DNA of 64,000 nt from Devosia enhydra. Its GTDB lineage: Bacteria > Pseudomonadota > Alphaproteobacteria > Rhizobiales > Devosiaceae. Below, one piece after another: positions 23,781 to 32,151 of this stretch (the stretch's first letter is position 1; each line of letters starts with the position of its first letter). A program made the position numbers and the translations under genes. The stretch is from NCBI RefSeq assembly GCF_900119845.1, contig NZ_FPKU01000003.1, positions 427,990-491,989 of the forward strand, given 5' to 3'. The notes under the pieces are model-generated. The model was given only the letters and a program-made list of their open reading frames with translations. It searched no databases and was not told the origin of the DNA.

Positions 23781-26291
23781 TCACTGCCCCATCGCCTCCC
23801 TGATCAGTTCATCGGCCGCATCGGCCATGGCGCTTTCGCGCGCTTCGCCAAAGATCGGCTCCTTGCCGATATCGAGCAGCACCGGTACCGCGAGCGGCGA
23901 GATTCGCGGAAGGGGCTTGTGCACAATGTGATGACGGATGCGCCGCAGGCACTGGCCGAGGCGTTCGATGTCGAGCAGGCCGCGCGCGGCGTCGCGGCGG
24001 GTGGCCTGGATCAGGATGTGGTCGGGCTCGTGCTGGTAGAGCACGTCATAGATGATGTCGGAGGAGACGGTGATCTGCCGCCCCGTCTTTTCCTTGCCCG
24101 GATGCCGGCGCTCGATCAGCCCGGCGATGATGGCGCAGTTGCGGAAGGTGCGCCGCATCAGCTGGCTTTCATCGAGCCAGGATTCGAGGTCGTCGCCCAG
24201 CATGTCCTCGGCAAAGAGCTCGTCGAGCGACAGCCGCCCGGTGCGGATCAGCGCCGAAAGATCGCCCAGCCCCCAGATCGCGAGGGAATAGTCCGAAGCA
24301 ACGAAGCCGAGCGGCCGGGCACGGGCGCGCTCGAGCCGGCGGGTCAACAGCATGCCGAGGGTCTGGTGGGCCAGCCGCCCCTCGAAGGGATAGCAGACGA
24401 GGAAATTCTGGTCCCCGCGCGGAAACGTCTCGACGAGGAGGCTCTCGCGCCCCGGCAGCAGCGACACGTCGCGCTGCAGCGACAGCCAGTCGCGCACCTG
24501 CGGGGGCAGCACGCCCCAGCTGTCGGGTTCGGAGAGAATCTTGCGGACCCGGTCGGCGAGATAGGTCGAGAGTGGAAACCGTCCGCCCATATAGGAGGGC
24601 ACTTTGGGGTCTTTGGAAAAGGCCCGCGAGACATAGGCTTCGGTCTCGTGCATGCCCTCATAGGCGACGATCTCGGAGCCGAAGACGAAGGTGTCGCCCT
24701 TGGTGAGCGTGTTGAAGAAATACTCCTCCATCTCGCCCAGAACGCGCCCGCCCCGGCCGATGGGCCCGGTGGTGGCGCCCGCCTTGTGCCCCCTGCCCCG
24801 CACCAGCCGTACCTTGACCATCGGCTCCTCGATGATGGTGCCGATATTGAGCCGGTATTGCTGCGCCACCCCGGCATTGGCCACCCGCCAAAGACCTTCG
24901 GGCGTGCGGCGCAGCTTGGCGAAGCGCTCATAGGCGCGCAGCGCGTAGCCGCCCGTGGCGACGAAATCGACCACACGGTCGAACTGCTCGCGCGGCAAAT
25001 CGCGATAGGGCCAGGCGCGCCGCACTTCCGCAAAAAGCGCATCGGCGTCGAAGGCCTCGGCGCAGGCCGAGCCCAGCACGTGCTGGGCCAGCACGTCGAG
25101 CCCGCCCGAAACGGGGTCCTCGCTGTCCTGCGCCCCCATGGCCACGGCCTCGAGCGCCGCCTCGCATTCGAGCACCTCGAAGCGGTTGGCCGGCACGAAC
25201 AGGGCGCGGGAGGGATCGTCGAGCCGGTGATTGGCGCGGCCGATGCGCTGCAGCATGCGCGAGGCGCCCTTCGGCGCGCCGATCTGGATGACGAGATCGA
25301 CATCGCCCCAGTCGATGCCGAGGTCGAGCGTCGAGGTGCAGACCACCGCCTGCAGCTTGCCCGCCACCATCGCATTCTCGACCTTGCGGCGCTGCTCGAC
25401 GGCGAGCGAACCGTGATGGAGCGCGATGGCCAGCCCGTCCTCGTTCACCGCCCAGAGGTTCTGGAACAGCATTTCGGCCTGGGAGCGTGTGTTGACGAAG
25501 ATCAGCGTCGTCTTGTTGCGCTTGATCACCTCATAGACATCGGCCACCGCATAGGCGGCCGAATGCCCCGACCATGGCATGCGCTCGTCCGAAGGCAGGA
25601 TGGAGACTTCGGGCGTGGCGCCGCCGCGCGTCACCAGAAGCTCGGCATCGGCATGGGGCTGGAGCGCTCCGATCCAGTCACGCAAGAGGTCCGGGCGCGC
25701 CACCGTGGCCGAGAGCGCAGTGATGCGCATGTCGGGGCAAAAGCGCGCCAGCCGCGCGAGGCCCAGCGCCATCAGCTCGCCGCGCTTGCTCGTCACCATG
25801 GCATGAAGTTCATCGAGCACGATGCGCTTCAAACCCGCAAACATGGTCTCGGCATCGCCATGCGAGAGCAGCAATGCCAGTTGCTCTGGCGTCGTCAGCA
25901 GGATGTTGGGCGGATCGCGCCGCTGCCGCTGCCGGCGCGAGGCCGGGGTATCGCCGGTGCGTGTCTCGACCGTGATGCCGAGATCCATCTCGGCGATGGG
26001 ATCGGTGAGGTTGCGCGCCACATCCACGGCCAGTGCCTTCAGCGGCGAGATATAGAGCGTGTGGATGCCCTTCTTGCGCTCGGGGGCCAGTTCGTCGAGC
26101 GTCGGCAGGAACCCCGCCATGGTCTTGCCGGCGCCCGTGGGCGCGATCAGCAGCGCCGAGGCGCGACGCCGCGTCGTCTCCAGCACGGCGAGCTGGTGCG
26201 GCCGGGGCGCCCAGCCGCGCCCGGCAAACCAGCTCTCGATGATGGGGGCAAGTCCGGTCAAGCGGGGCGAGGATCCATGGGCGAAGGCCAC
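23781..26291 (-). CDS. Ligase-associated DEXH-box ATP-dependent DNA helicase (Lhr-like)
   Basis: An 836-residue superfamily 2 helicase of the Lhr-like group. Motif I is APTGAGKT (about residue 50), motif II is VLDELHA, motif III is SATVAR and motif VI is QRIGRANHR, followed by the long C-terminal winged-helix and Lhr-type domains. It belongs with PdeM and an ATP-dependent ligase in a DNA-repair set. The start is uncertain: GTG at 26291 gives 836 residues, and TTG at 26261 gives a start (LTGLAPIIESWF) that lines up better with homologues. Neither has a strong ribosome-binding site. Frames further upstream overlap the divergent DUF6460 gene. Confidence 0.9.
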   Translation of the reverse strand: MAFAHGSSPRLTGLAPIIESWFAGRGWAPRPHQLAVLETTRRRASALLIAPTGAGKTMAGFLPTLDELAPERKKGIHTLYISPLKALAVDVARNLTDPIAEMDLGITVETRTGDTPASRRQRQRRDPPNILLTTPEQLALLLSHGDAETMFAGLKRIVLDELHAMVTSKRGELMALGLARLARFCPDMRITALSATVARPDLLRDWIGALQPHADAELLVTRGGATPEVSILPSDERMPWSGHSAAYAVADVYEVIKRNKTTLIFVNTRSQAEMLFQNLWAVNEDGLAIALHHGSLAVEQRRKVENAMVAGKLQAVVCTSTLDLGIDWGDVDLVIQIGAPKGASRMLQRIGRANHRLDDPSRALFVPANRFEVLECEAALEAVAMGAQDSEDPVSGGLDVLAQHVLGSACAEAFDADALFAEVRRAWPYRDLPREQFDRVVDFVATGGYALRAYERFAKLRRTPEGLWRVANAGVAQQYRLNIGTIIEEPMVKVRLVRGRGHKAGATTGPIGRGGRVLGEMEEYFFNTLTKGDTFVFGSEIVAYEGMHETEAYVSRAFSKDPKVPSYMGGRFPLSTYLADRVRKILSEPDSWGVLPPQVRDWLSLQRDVSLLPGRESLLVETFPRGDQNFLVCYPFEGRLAHQTLGMLLTRRLERARARPLGFVASDYSLAIWGLGDLSALIRTGRLSLDELFAEDMLGDDLESWLDESQLMRRTFRNCAIIAGLIERRHPGKEKTGRQITVSSDIIYDVLYQHEPDHILIQATRRDAARGLLDIERLGQCLRRIRHHIVHKPLPRISPLAVPVLLDIGKEPIFGEARESAMADAADELIREAMGQ

Positions 26292-26393
26292 AGTGCCGGA
26301 GGGGGGATTCGCGCCGGCGCACAAACAGCCTATATGAACGCGATACGGCGCCAAGAGGGCGCAGCCTGAGAGCACACGTGAAGGGGCCAGCCC

Positions 26394-26705
26394 ATGAGCC
26401 AGCCATTGAGCAACGACATCGAGCCGAGGCGGCGCACGGCCTTGCAGCGCATCATCGGGGATCGTCCCGGCGCCGTCCTCCTCCGTCTCGTTCTGGTCTC
26501 GCTGTTCGTGGGCTTCCTGATGTCGATCTTCGGCATCGAGGTGGAAGCCGTGTTCGACTGGGTGCAGAATTCCATCGCCGATGTCTTTGACAATTCGGGC
26601 CATATCGTGCGCCAGGCCGTCACCTGGACCCTGACTGGGGCGGCGATCGTCATCCCCGTCTGGCTCATCATGCGGCTGATGTCGGCGGGGCGCGGACGGC
26701 GATGA
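26394..26705 (+). CDS. DUF6460 family small membrane protein
   Basis: A 103-residue protein with two membrane helices (AVLLRLVLVSLFVGFLMSIFGI and LTGAAIVIPVWLIMRLM) separated by an amphipathic segment. The layout and the RLVLVSLFVGFLM...VPVWLIMRL pattern match DUF6460, a family in Hyphomicrobiales of unknown function. AAGGGG lies 8 bases upstream of the ATG. Its stop overlaps the start of the following kinase gene by 4 bases (ATGA), so the two are co-translated. Confidence 0.8.
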   Translation: MSQPLSNDIEPRRRTALQRIIGDRPGAVLLRLVLVSLFVGFLMSIFGIEVEAVFDWVQNSIADVFDNSGHIVRQAVTWTLTGAAIVIPVWLIMRLMSAGRGRR

Positions 26706-27379
26706 TCGGGCCCGAGCGCCTCAGCCTCTCCCATGACGCCGCGCTCGCGCTTCTGGCCGAGCGGGCCCTGACGCTCATCGCCCCCGGCACACATCGCCGC
26801 GCGGTCCTCGGAATTGCCGGCGGGCCGGGTACGGGCAAGTCCACCCTGGCGCAGGCGCTCCTCGCTCGGCTCAATCAAGAGGCTCCCGGCCTCGCCGCGC
26901 TGGTGCCGCTCGATGGGTTCCATATGCGACAGGATAAGCTCGTCGCGCTGGGCCTTGCCGACCGCAAAGGCGCGCACGAGACCTTCGAGGCAGAGGCGTT
27001 CATTGCAACGCTTGCCGCGTTGCGTGAGGCCCGGACGGAGCACACGCTTCCCGTCTATTCGCGCGCCATCGAGGATGTGGTCGATGACGGGCTCGTCGTT
27101 CCGGCTTCGGCGCGCCTTCTCATTGCCGAGGGCAATTACCTCCTGATGGCCACGGCGCCCTGGTGGCCCATCCTGCCGCTGCTCGATCTCGCCGTGCATA
27201 TCGATCTGCCGCGCGAGGCGGTCGCCCGCCGGCTCGCGATCCGGCATGCCGAGCACGGGCTCTTCACGCCCGAGCAGATTGCCCGCCATATCGACAGCGT
27301 CGACCTGCCCAATTATGACCGGGTCAACCGCTGCCGGGGCCGCGCGCATCTGGTGATCGCGCTCACCCCCGAGGGCTGA
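26702..27379 (+). CDS. P-loop nucleoside/sugar kinase family protein
   Basis: A 225-residue kinase of the uridine kinase/pantothenate kinase-like fold. The P-loop is GGPGTGKST (residues about 40-48), followed by VPLDGFHM, in which Asp is the general base in related enzymes, and a later AEGNYLL segment. The group includes FrcK-type fructose kinases and YggC-type proteins, so the substrate (nucleoside, sugar or pantothenate) cannot be fixed. Starts inside the stop of the DUF6460 gene. Confidence 0.8.
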   Translation: MIGPERLSLSHDAALALLAERALTLIAPGTHRRAVLGIAGGPGTGKSTLAQALLARLNQEAPGLAALVPLDGFHMRQDKLVALGLADRKGAHETFEAEAFIATLAALREARTEHTLPVYSRAIEDVVDDGLVVPASARLLIAEGNYLLMATAPWWPILPLLDLAVHIDLPREAVARRLAIRHAEHGLFTPEQIARHIDSVDLPNYDRVNRCRGRAHLVIALTPEG

Positions 27380-27397
27380 GCCGCAGGACGATCCCGA

Positions 27398-28759
27398 ATG
27401 CATGAAAAAGCCGCGACCATCCGCCCCTTTGCGGTGACGCACCGGTCGCTGCTCGCCATTGCTCTTCCCGCCGCGCTGGCGCTGATCACCGAGCCGGTGG
27501 TGGGCATGGTCGATACCATACTGATCGGCCGGCTCGGCGATGCGGCGCTGCTCGGGGGCGTCGCGCTGGGGGCGGTGGCGTTCGACGTGCTCTTTGCGCT
27601 GTTCTTCTTCCTGCGGCTCGGCACCGCCGGGCTCGTGGCGCAGGCTGTGGGCGCGGCCGACCGCGCCGGGGCGGCGGTGCATCTGATGCGCGCACTCATC
27701 ATTTCGCTCATTCTGGGCGGGCTGTTCCTCGCGCTCGCCTGGCCGGTGACCGAGATCATGGTGCGCATCTTCGGGCCCGAGCCGGCCGTCGAAGCGGCGT
27801 TCCGAGACTATTTCGGCATCCGGCTCTGGAGCCTGCCGCTGGTGCTGCTCAATTTCACCCTCGCCGGCTGGCTCTATGGCCGCGGCGATGCGCGGACTGC
27901 GCTGCTGCTGGCGCTGGTGATCAACGGGGTCAATGCCGCGGCCAGTCTCTATTTGGTGCTGGGCGCCGGCCTGGGGGTTCCCGGGGTGGCGTGGGGCACG
28001 GTCCTGGCGCAGCTGGTGGCAACGCTCGGCGGGCTTTGGCTGGTCCTGCGCCATTACGAGGGCGTTGCGCGGTTCCTCGCGCTCGTGCCTGCCGATGCCT
28101 TGAGGCAGGTGGAGCCGCTCAAACGGCTCTTTTCGTTGAGCGCCAGCCTCATCATCCGCTCAGTCGCCTTGATGGCGGCCTTCGCCTATTTTTCGGCGCA
28201 AGGGTCGCGCGCCGGCGCGACGGTGCTCGCCGCCAACGCCATCCTTCTCAATTTCTTCGCGCTCTCGACCTTCTTTCTCGATGGGCTGGCGACCGCGACG
28301 GAGCAGCTCTGCGGCAAGGCGGTGGGCGCCGGCTATCGCCCCGCTTTTCGCCGCGCGACGCGGCTCGGGCTCGGCTGGGGCCTCGTGATCGCGAGCGGGC
28401 TCAGCCTCCTGCTCTTTGCGGCCGGCAGCACGCTCATCGACTGGATGACCACGGCCGAAGACGTGCGCATCGCCGCCAAGGGCATGCTGATCTTTGCGGC
28501 GCTGACCCCGCTTTCCGGCATGCCGGCCTTCATCGCCGACGGGGTGGTGACAGGGGCGACGATGGCCCGCGAGATGCGCAACGGCATGGTGGTGGCAAGC
28601 GCGCTCTTCTTTGCGTTCGCTCTCCTGCTCGAGCCGCTCTGGGGCATGAGCGGGCTCTGGGTGGCGCTGCACCTTCTGTTCGTCTTCCGGGCGCTCATCC
28701 TCTTCGCGATGGTGAGGGTGCGCGAGCCGTCGCTATTTCCCGATCCCGGCCGTGCCTGA
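27398..28759 (+). CDS. MATE-family multidrug efflux transporter (DinF-like)
   Basis: A 453-residue protein with twelve membrane helices in two homologous halves. The N-terminal LAIALPAALALITEPVVGMVDTILIGRLGDAALLGG stretch is the MATE signature and resembles DinF-type members. The protein would exchange Na+ or H+ for cationic drugs across the inner membrane. AGGACGA lies upstream of the ATG at 27398. It may be co-transcribed with the kinase 18 bases upstream. Its last 27 bases overlap the convergent pyrD gene. Confidence 0.92.
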   Translation: MHEKAATIRPFAVTHRSLLAIALPAALALITEPVVGMVDTILIGRLGDAALLGGVALGAVAFDVLFALFFFLRLGTAGLVAQAVGAADRAGAAVHLMRALIISLILGGLFLALAWPVTEIMVRIFGPEPAVEAAFRDYFGIRLWSLPLVLLNFTLAGWLYGRGDARTALLLALVINGVNAAASLYLVLGAGLGVPGVAWGTVLAQLVATLGGLWLVLRHYEGVARFLALVPADALRQVEPLKRLFSLSASLIIRSVALMAAFAYFSAQGSRAGATVLAANAILLNFFALSTFFLDGLATATEQLCGKAVGAGYRPAFRRATRLGLGWGLVIASGLSLLLFAAGSTLIDWMTTAEDVRIAAKGMLIFAALTPLSGMPAFIADGVVTGATMAREMRNGMVVASALFFAFALLLEPLWGMSGLWVALHLLFVFRALILFAMVRVREPSLFPDPGRA

Positions 28760-29845
28760 CGCCCATTCCGCGGTCCGACGGCCGCTCAATCCGGCTATGT
28801 CCTTGAGCCCTCGAGCCCTGATGGCTGCGAGAAGGCCCTGCTTGATCTCACCCAGCAGCCCCAGGCCGGAAAACACCAGAGCCGAATACAGCTGCACCGC
28901 ATCGGCGCCGGCTTCGAGCTTGGCGATGGCGGTCTCGGCCGAATGGATGCCGCCCACCCCGATGATCGGCAGCCGCCCCACGCGCTGCCGCATCTGCGCC
29001 AGGCGCTGCGTCGAGAGCGCAAAGAGCGGCCGGCCCGAAAGCCCGCCAGCCTCGGCAGCGTGGTCCATGCCGGCCACCGGGTCGCGCGACAAGGTCGTGT
29101 TGGAGACGATGAGCCCGTCGAGATCGGTGGCGAGCACCGTGCGGGCAATGGCATCCATCTGCGTCTCGTCGAGATCGGGAGCGATCTTGAGGAACACCGG
29201 CACGCGGATTTTCGCCCGCGCCCGCTCGGCCAGAACCGCGCCCAGAAGCTGCTTCAGCGCCTCCTCGGCCTGAAGGTTGCGCAGGCCTGGCGTGTTGGGA
29301 GAGGAGATGTTGACGGTGAGGTAATCGGCGAGATCGGCAAAGCGCCGCACCCCCAGCACGTAATCGGCGACGAAGTCGGGGCTGTCCTTGTTGGCGCCGA
29401 TATTGATGCCGAGTGCCGCGCCCACGCGCCTGCCGCGCAGGTTTTCGAGCATCGCCTCATGGCCTTCGTTGTTGAAGCCCATGCGGTTGATGACGCCCTC
29501 GGCCGCGGGCAGGCGGAAGAGCCGCGGCCTGGGATTGCCCGTCTGCGGGCGGGGCGTGATGGTGCCCACCTCGACCATGCCGAACCCCATGCGCGCGAGC
29601 GGCACCGGCACTTCGCCATTCTTGTCAAAGCCTGCCGCCATGCCCACCGGATTGGCCAGCACGAGGCCGGCCAGGCTCGTGGCCAGCTCCTGCGGATCAG
29701 GATCGGCGGGCGGCGCAAGGCCGAGCTTCAGGGCGGCGATGGTGGCGCCATGGGCCACTTCGGGCTCCATGCGCAGGAGTGAATCGCGGGCAAAGCCGCT
29801 GACCGCCGGATTGGCGAGAAGGCTCGAAAGCCGCGAGAGGATCAT
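28733..29845 (-). CDS. pyrD: Dihydroorotate dehydrogenase (quinone), class 2
   Basis: A 370-residue flavoenzyme oxidising dihydroorotate to orotate with quinone as acceptor, in pyrimidine synthesis. The N-terminal amphipathic helix region (SLLRMEPEVAHGATIAAL) marks class 2 membrane association. Flavin and substrate segments are ANPVGMAAGFDKNGE, GFGMVEVGTITPRPQTGNPRPRLFRL, NRMGFNN, TVNISSPNTPGLR with the class-2 catalytic Ser, and SNTTL. The ATG at 29845 overlaps the TGA of the upstream DUF952 gene by 4 bases (ATGA). Its 3' end overlaps the MATE gene on the other strand. Confidence 0.96.
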   Translation of the reverse strand: MILSRLSSLLANPAVSGFARDSLLRMEPEVAHGATIAALKLGLAPPADPDPQELATSLAGLVLANPVGMAAGFDKNGEVPVPLARMGFGMVEVGTITPRPQTGNPRPRLFRLPAAEGVINRMGFNNEGHEAMLENLRGRRVGAALGINIGANKDSPDFVADYVLGVRRFADLADYLTVNISSPNTPGLRNLQAEEALKQLLGAVLAERARAKIRVPVFLKIAPDLDETQMDAIARTVLATDLDGLIVSNTTLSRDPVAGMDHAAEAGGLSGRPLFALSTQRLAQMRQRVGRLPIIGVGGIHSAETAIAKLEAGADAVQLYSALVFSGLGLLGEIKQGLLAAIRARGLKDIAGLSGRRTAEWASGTAGIGK

Positions 29846-30201
29846 TCGACCCACCCGGGCAGCGTGGCGCTGCCGTCGGCGGCCACGGCGAGCGGCTGGT
29901 GATGGACCACGAGGCTCATGTCGAGAGGCCGGTAAAGATGCGGGAAGAGCGCCCCGCCGCGCGAGGGTTCCCAGCGGAGGTCGGGCTCCAGCCGGTCGAC
30001 GGGCACGGCAAAGAGCATGAGGTCGGGCTTGCCGGCAAAGTGCTTGCGGATGGTTTCGGCCAGTTGATCGGCGGCGGAAAAATGGATGTAGCCATCGGCC
30101 AGATCCACCGGCATGCCGATGAAGACCCCCGTCGCCGCTGCGGCCTCGAACAGGGCGCGATCGGCCACCTTGTAGATCAACCCGCCCGCTTCGCCCGCCA
30201 T
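29842..30201 (-). CDS. DUF952 family protein
   Basis: A 119-residue protein of the DUF952 family: the opening GLIYKVADRALFEAAAATG, the DGYIHFSAADQLAET core and the LFPHLYRPLDMSLV end are characteristic. DUF952 members are found beside pyrD in alphaproteobacteria, as here, and are of unknown function. AGGAG lies 8 bases upstream of the ATG. The longer open frame upstream is rejected because it runs into the regulator's promoter region. It forms a two-gene operon with pyrD. Confidence 0.88.
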   Translation of the reverse strand: MAGEAGGLIYKVADRALFEAAAATGVFIGMPVDLADGYIHFSAADQLAETIRKHFAGKPDLMLFAVPVDRLEPDLRWEPSRGGALFPHLYRPLDMSLVVHHQPLAVAADGSATLPGWVE

Positions 30202-30274
30202 GCCATCGCTCCTCGTTCGTGATGGCCGGTCGTTTAGCCCATCCCCGCCGATGTGGGAATGGCGGCTGCAATTT

Positions 30275-30289
30275 GAACACGTTTTGTTC
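30275..30289. promoter_or_regulatory. GAAC-N7-GTTC inverted repeat between divergent genes
   Basis: GAAC (30275-30278) and GTTC (30286-30289) flank seven bases, inside an A/T-rich stretch between DUF952/pyrD and an S24-type repressor gene. It may be the operator of that repressor. It differs from the alphaproteobacterial LexA box, which is a direct repeat GTTC-N7-GTTC. Confidence 0.35.
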
Positions 30290-30364
30290 TTTACACGCCT
30301 CGGCGCTGCCATTAGGAATAGGACCAATGTCCGCACCCGAGACATAATTCCTTTGGTTGGCACC

Positions 30365-31003
30365 ATGCTTTCACACCGGGCAATCTGGGACGGGATTGAC
30401 GCGCTCGCGCGGCGGCATGGACATTCGGTTTCGGCCCTGGCCCGACTGGCCGGGCTCGATGCCACCGCCTTCAACGTCTCCAAGCGGGTGAGCAAGGACG
30501 GGCGGGAGCGCTGGCCCTCCACCGAGAGCATTGCCAAGATCCTCGAGGCGACCGGGGAGACGATCGACACCTTCCTTGCCGGCGGCACCTTCATCCAGCC
30601 CGACACGGGCGCCCGGGTGCGCACGGTGCCCCTGATCGGGCTCGCACAGGCCGGCAATGGCGGGTTTTTCGATGGCGACGGGTTTCCCGCCGGCCAGGGC
30701 TGGGACGAGATCACCCTGCCCATGTCGGGCAACAGCAGCATCTACGCGCTCGAAGTCAGCGGCGATTCCATGGAGCCGCTCTATCGCGAGGGTGACCGCA
30801 TCGTGGTCTCGCCCACCGAACAGGTGCGGCGCGGCGACCGCGTCGTGGTCAAGACGCGCGATGGCGAGGTGATGGCCAAGATCCTGGCGCGCCAGAGCGC
30901 CAGGCAGATCGAGCTGCATTCGCTCAATCCCGCCTATGAGCCGCGCATCCTCGAACTCACCGATGTCGAATGGGTGGCGCGCATCATCTGGGCCAGCCAG
31001 TAG
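30365..31003 (+). CDS. HTH transcriptional regulator with S24 peptidase domain
   Basis: A 212-residue CI/LexA-type repressor. The N-terminal helix-turn-helix is about residues 1-65 (HGHSVSALARLAGLDATAFNVSKR). The C-terminal S24 domain has catalytic Ser135 in VSGDSMEP and Lys163 in RVVVKTRDG, and Ala96-Gly97 in LAQAGNGG is a plausible self-cleavage site. The start at 30365 gives a protein of the usual size for this Hyphomicrobiales group. It could respond to RecA filaments, but its targets are unknown. The GAAC-N7-GTTC repeat upstream may be its own operator. Confidence 0.85.
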   Translation: MLSHRAIWDGIDALARRHGHSVSALARLAGLDATAFNVSKRVSKDGRERWPSTESIAKILEATGETIDTFLAGGTFIQPDTGARVRTVPLIGLAQAGNGGFFDGDGFPAGQGWDEITLPMSGNSSIYALEVSGDSMEPLYREGDRIVVSPTEQVRRGDRVVVKTRDGEVMAKILARQSARQIELHSLNPAYEPRILELTDVEWVARIIWASQ

Positions 31004-31013
31004 GGGTGACGCT

Positions 31014-31032
31014 AAAGGCCGGTCAGGCCTTT
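31014..31032. terminator. Hairpin between convergent repressor and kinase genes
   Basis: AAAGGCC (31014-31020) and GGCCTTT (31026-31032) form a perfect 7-bp stem with a 5-base loop. It overlaps the final codons of the leftward kinase gene (stop at 31023-31025) and can terminate the rightward transcript. Confidence 0.65.
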
Positions 31033-32042
31033 GCGGGAAAGGTGATCTCGGTCACTGCGCCGCCATCGGTGCGAAACGCCATCTGCCCGTTGAGGCTGCG
31101 CGCGAAACTGTTGAGCACGCGAAAGCCCAGCCGGTCGCTCGTCGATGGATCAAAGCCATCCGGAAAGCCCGGACCATCGTCGCGCACGCGCAGGGTATAG
31201 GTCCCGCCATCCGGGCTGCGCAGGAGACTGACTTCGAGCCGTCCTCCCCGTCCGTCGAAGGCGTGCTTTGCGGCGTTGACCGCCAGTTCGCTGACGATCA
31301 GCGACACCGTGGTCAGCCGGTTGACGTCGAGATGGGCGACCTCGCAATCGACGACGATGTCTACACCCTCCCGCCCAGAACTGCCGATCACGTCGGCCAG
31401 CAATTCCCTGAGATAGGTCTGGACTGGCATGTCCATGCTGGTGGGGTCGTAAAGCCGGCGGTGCACACGGGCCATGGTGTCGAGCCGGCCCGACGCGCTC
31501 TCGAAGGCCGCCACCACTTCGGGCTGGTCCTTGGCCTTGCGCTTATGCATCGAGAGCAGCGCGCTGATGAAGGCCATGTTGTTGGCGGTGCGGTGCTGCA
31601 ATTCGGCGAACAGCGTCTTTTGCTGCTCGAGCAGGTCGCGGCTGCGCGCCTGCTCGCGCCTGAGATCGGCGAGGGCCGAGTGCATGATGTGCAGGATCAA
31701 CAGGTCGGCCGAGAGGATGGCGACGAAAAACAGCACCGCCACGCCGCTCTGCACATCAAGCGCAAAGGAGTCGAGCGGTGGGATGAACCAGTACCATGCC
31801 GCCGCAACCGAGAGCAGCGCGGCCAGGAGCCCCGGCCCCGTGCCGCAGAAAAACGCCGTGAGCAGGACGGCGGGAAAAAACGTCAGATAGGGAAATCCGC
31901 TTGGCAGGAAGGCATTGACGCCAAACCGGGTCAGAAGCGCAATGAGGAAGGCCGAGACGGCGATGGCATAGCCGAGCCGGGGACGCTGGCGCAGATCGGC
32001 AGCGGCCCCGAACAGTCTCGATGACACAGGGCCGGTATCCAT
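31023..32042 (-). CDS. Membrane sensor histidine kinase, HisKA_2/HWE-like with DUF4118-type membrane domain
   Basis: A 339-residue kinase. Three to four N-terminal helices (about 25-125) are of the KdpD-like DUF4118 type. The H box is FAELQHRTANNMAFISALLSM (HisKA_2 type), followed by an HATPase domain (LIVSELAVNAAKHAF, RDDGPGF). No receiver is attached and no response regulator is adjacent, so the partner is unknown. The ATG at 32042 has AGGTGGG a few bases upstream; a longer start at 32129 adds a low-complexity leader without signal. Confidence 0.87.
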   Translation of the reverse strand: MDTGPVSSRLFGAAADLRQRPRLGYAIAVSAFLIALLTRFGVNAFLPSGFPYLTFFPAVLLTAFFCGTGPGLLAALLSVAAAWYWFIPPLDSFALDVQSGVAVLFFVAILSADLLILHIMHSALADLRREQARSRDLLEQQKTLFAELQHRTANNMAFISALLSMHKRKAKDQPEVVAAFESASGRLDTMARVHRRLYDPTSMDMPVQTYLRELLADVIGSSGREGVDIVVDCEVAHLDVNRLTTVSLIVSELAVNAAKHAFDGRGGRLEVSLLRSPDGGTYTLRVRDDGPGFPDGFDPSTSDRLGFRVLNSFARSLNGQMAFRTDGGAVTEITFPAKA

Positions 32043-32151
32043 TGCCCACCTCGATTGAAGGGGCAAATCCGCGCCCGGATCGGGATCGCGGCCCCCGCCG
32101 GGCCGCATTCGTTGCGAGCCCTCTAGCAACTCTGCCGACGGCCCGCCAACT

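Noticed and set aside
24344-25375. Long open frames in other phases inside the helicase gene
   Set aside because: Arginine/serine-rich shadow of high-GC coding sequence with no domain content.
30275-30289. Possible LexA (SOS) box
   Set aside because: The alphaproteobacterial LexA box is a direct repeat GTTC-N7-GTTC; this site is inverted, so it is listed only as a candidate operator.
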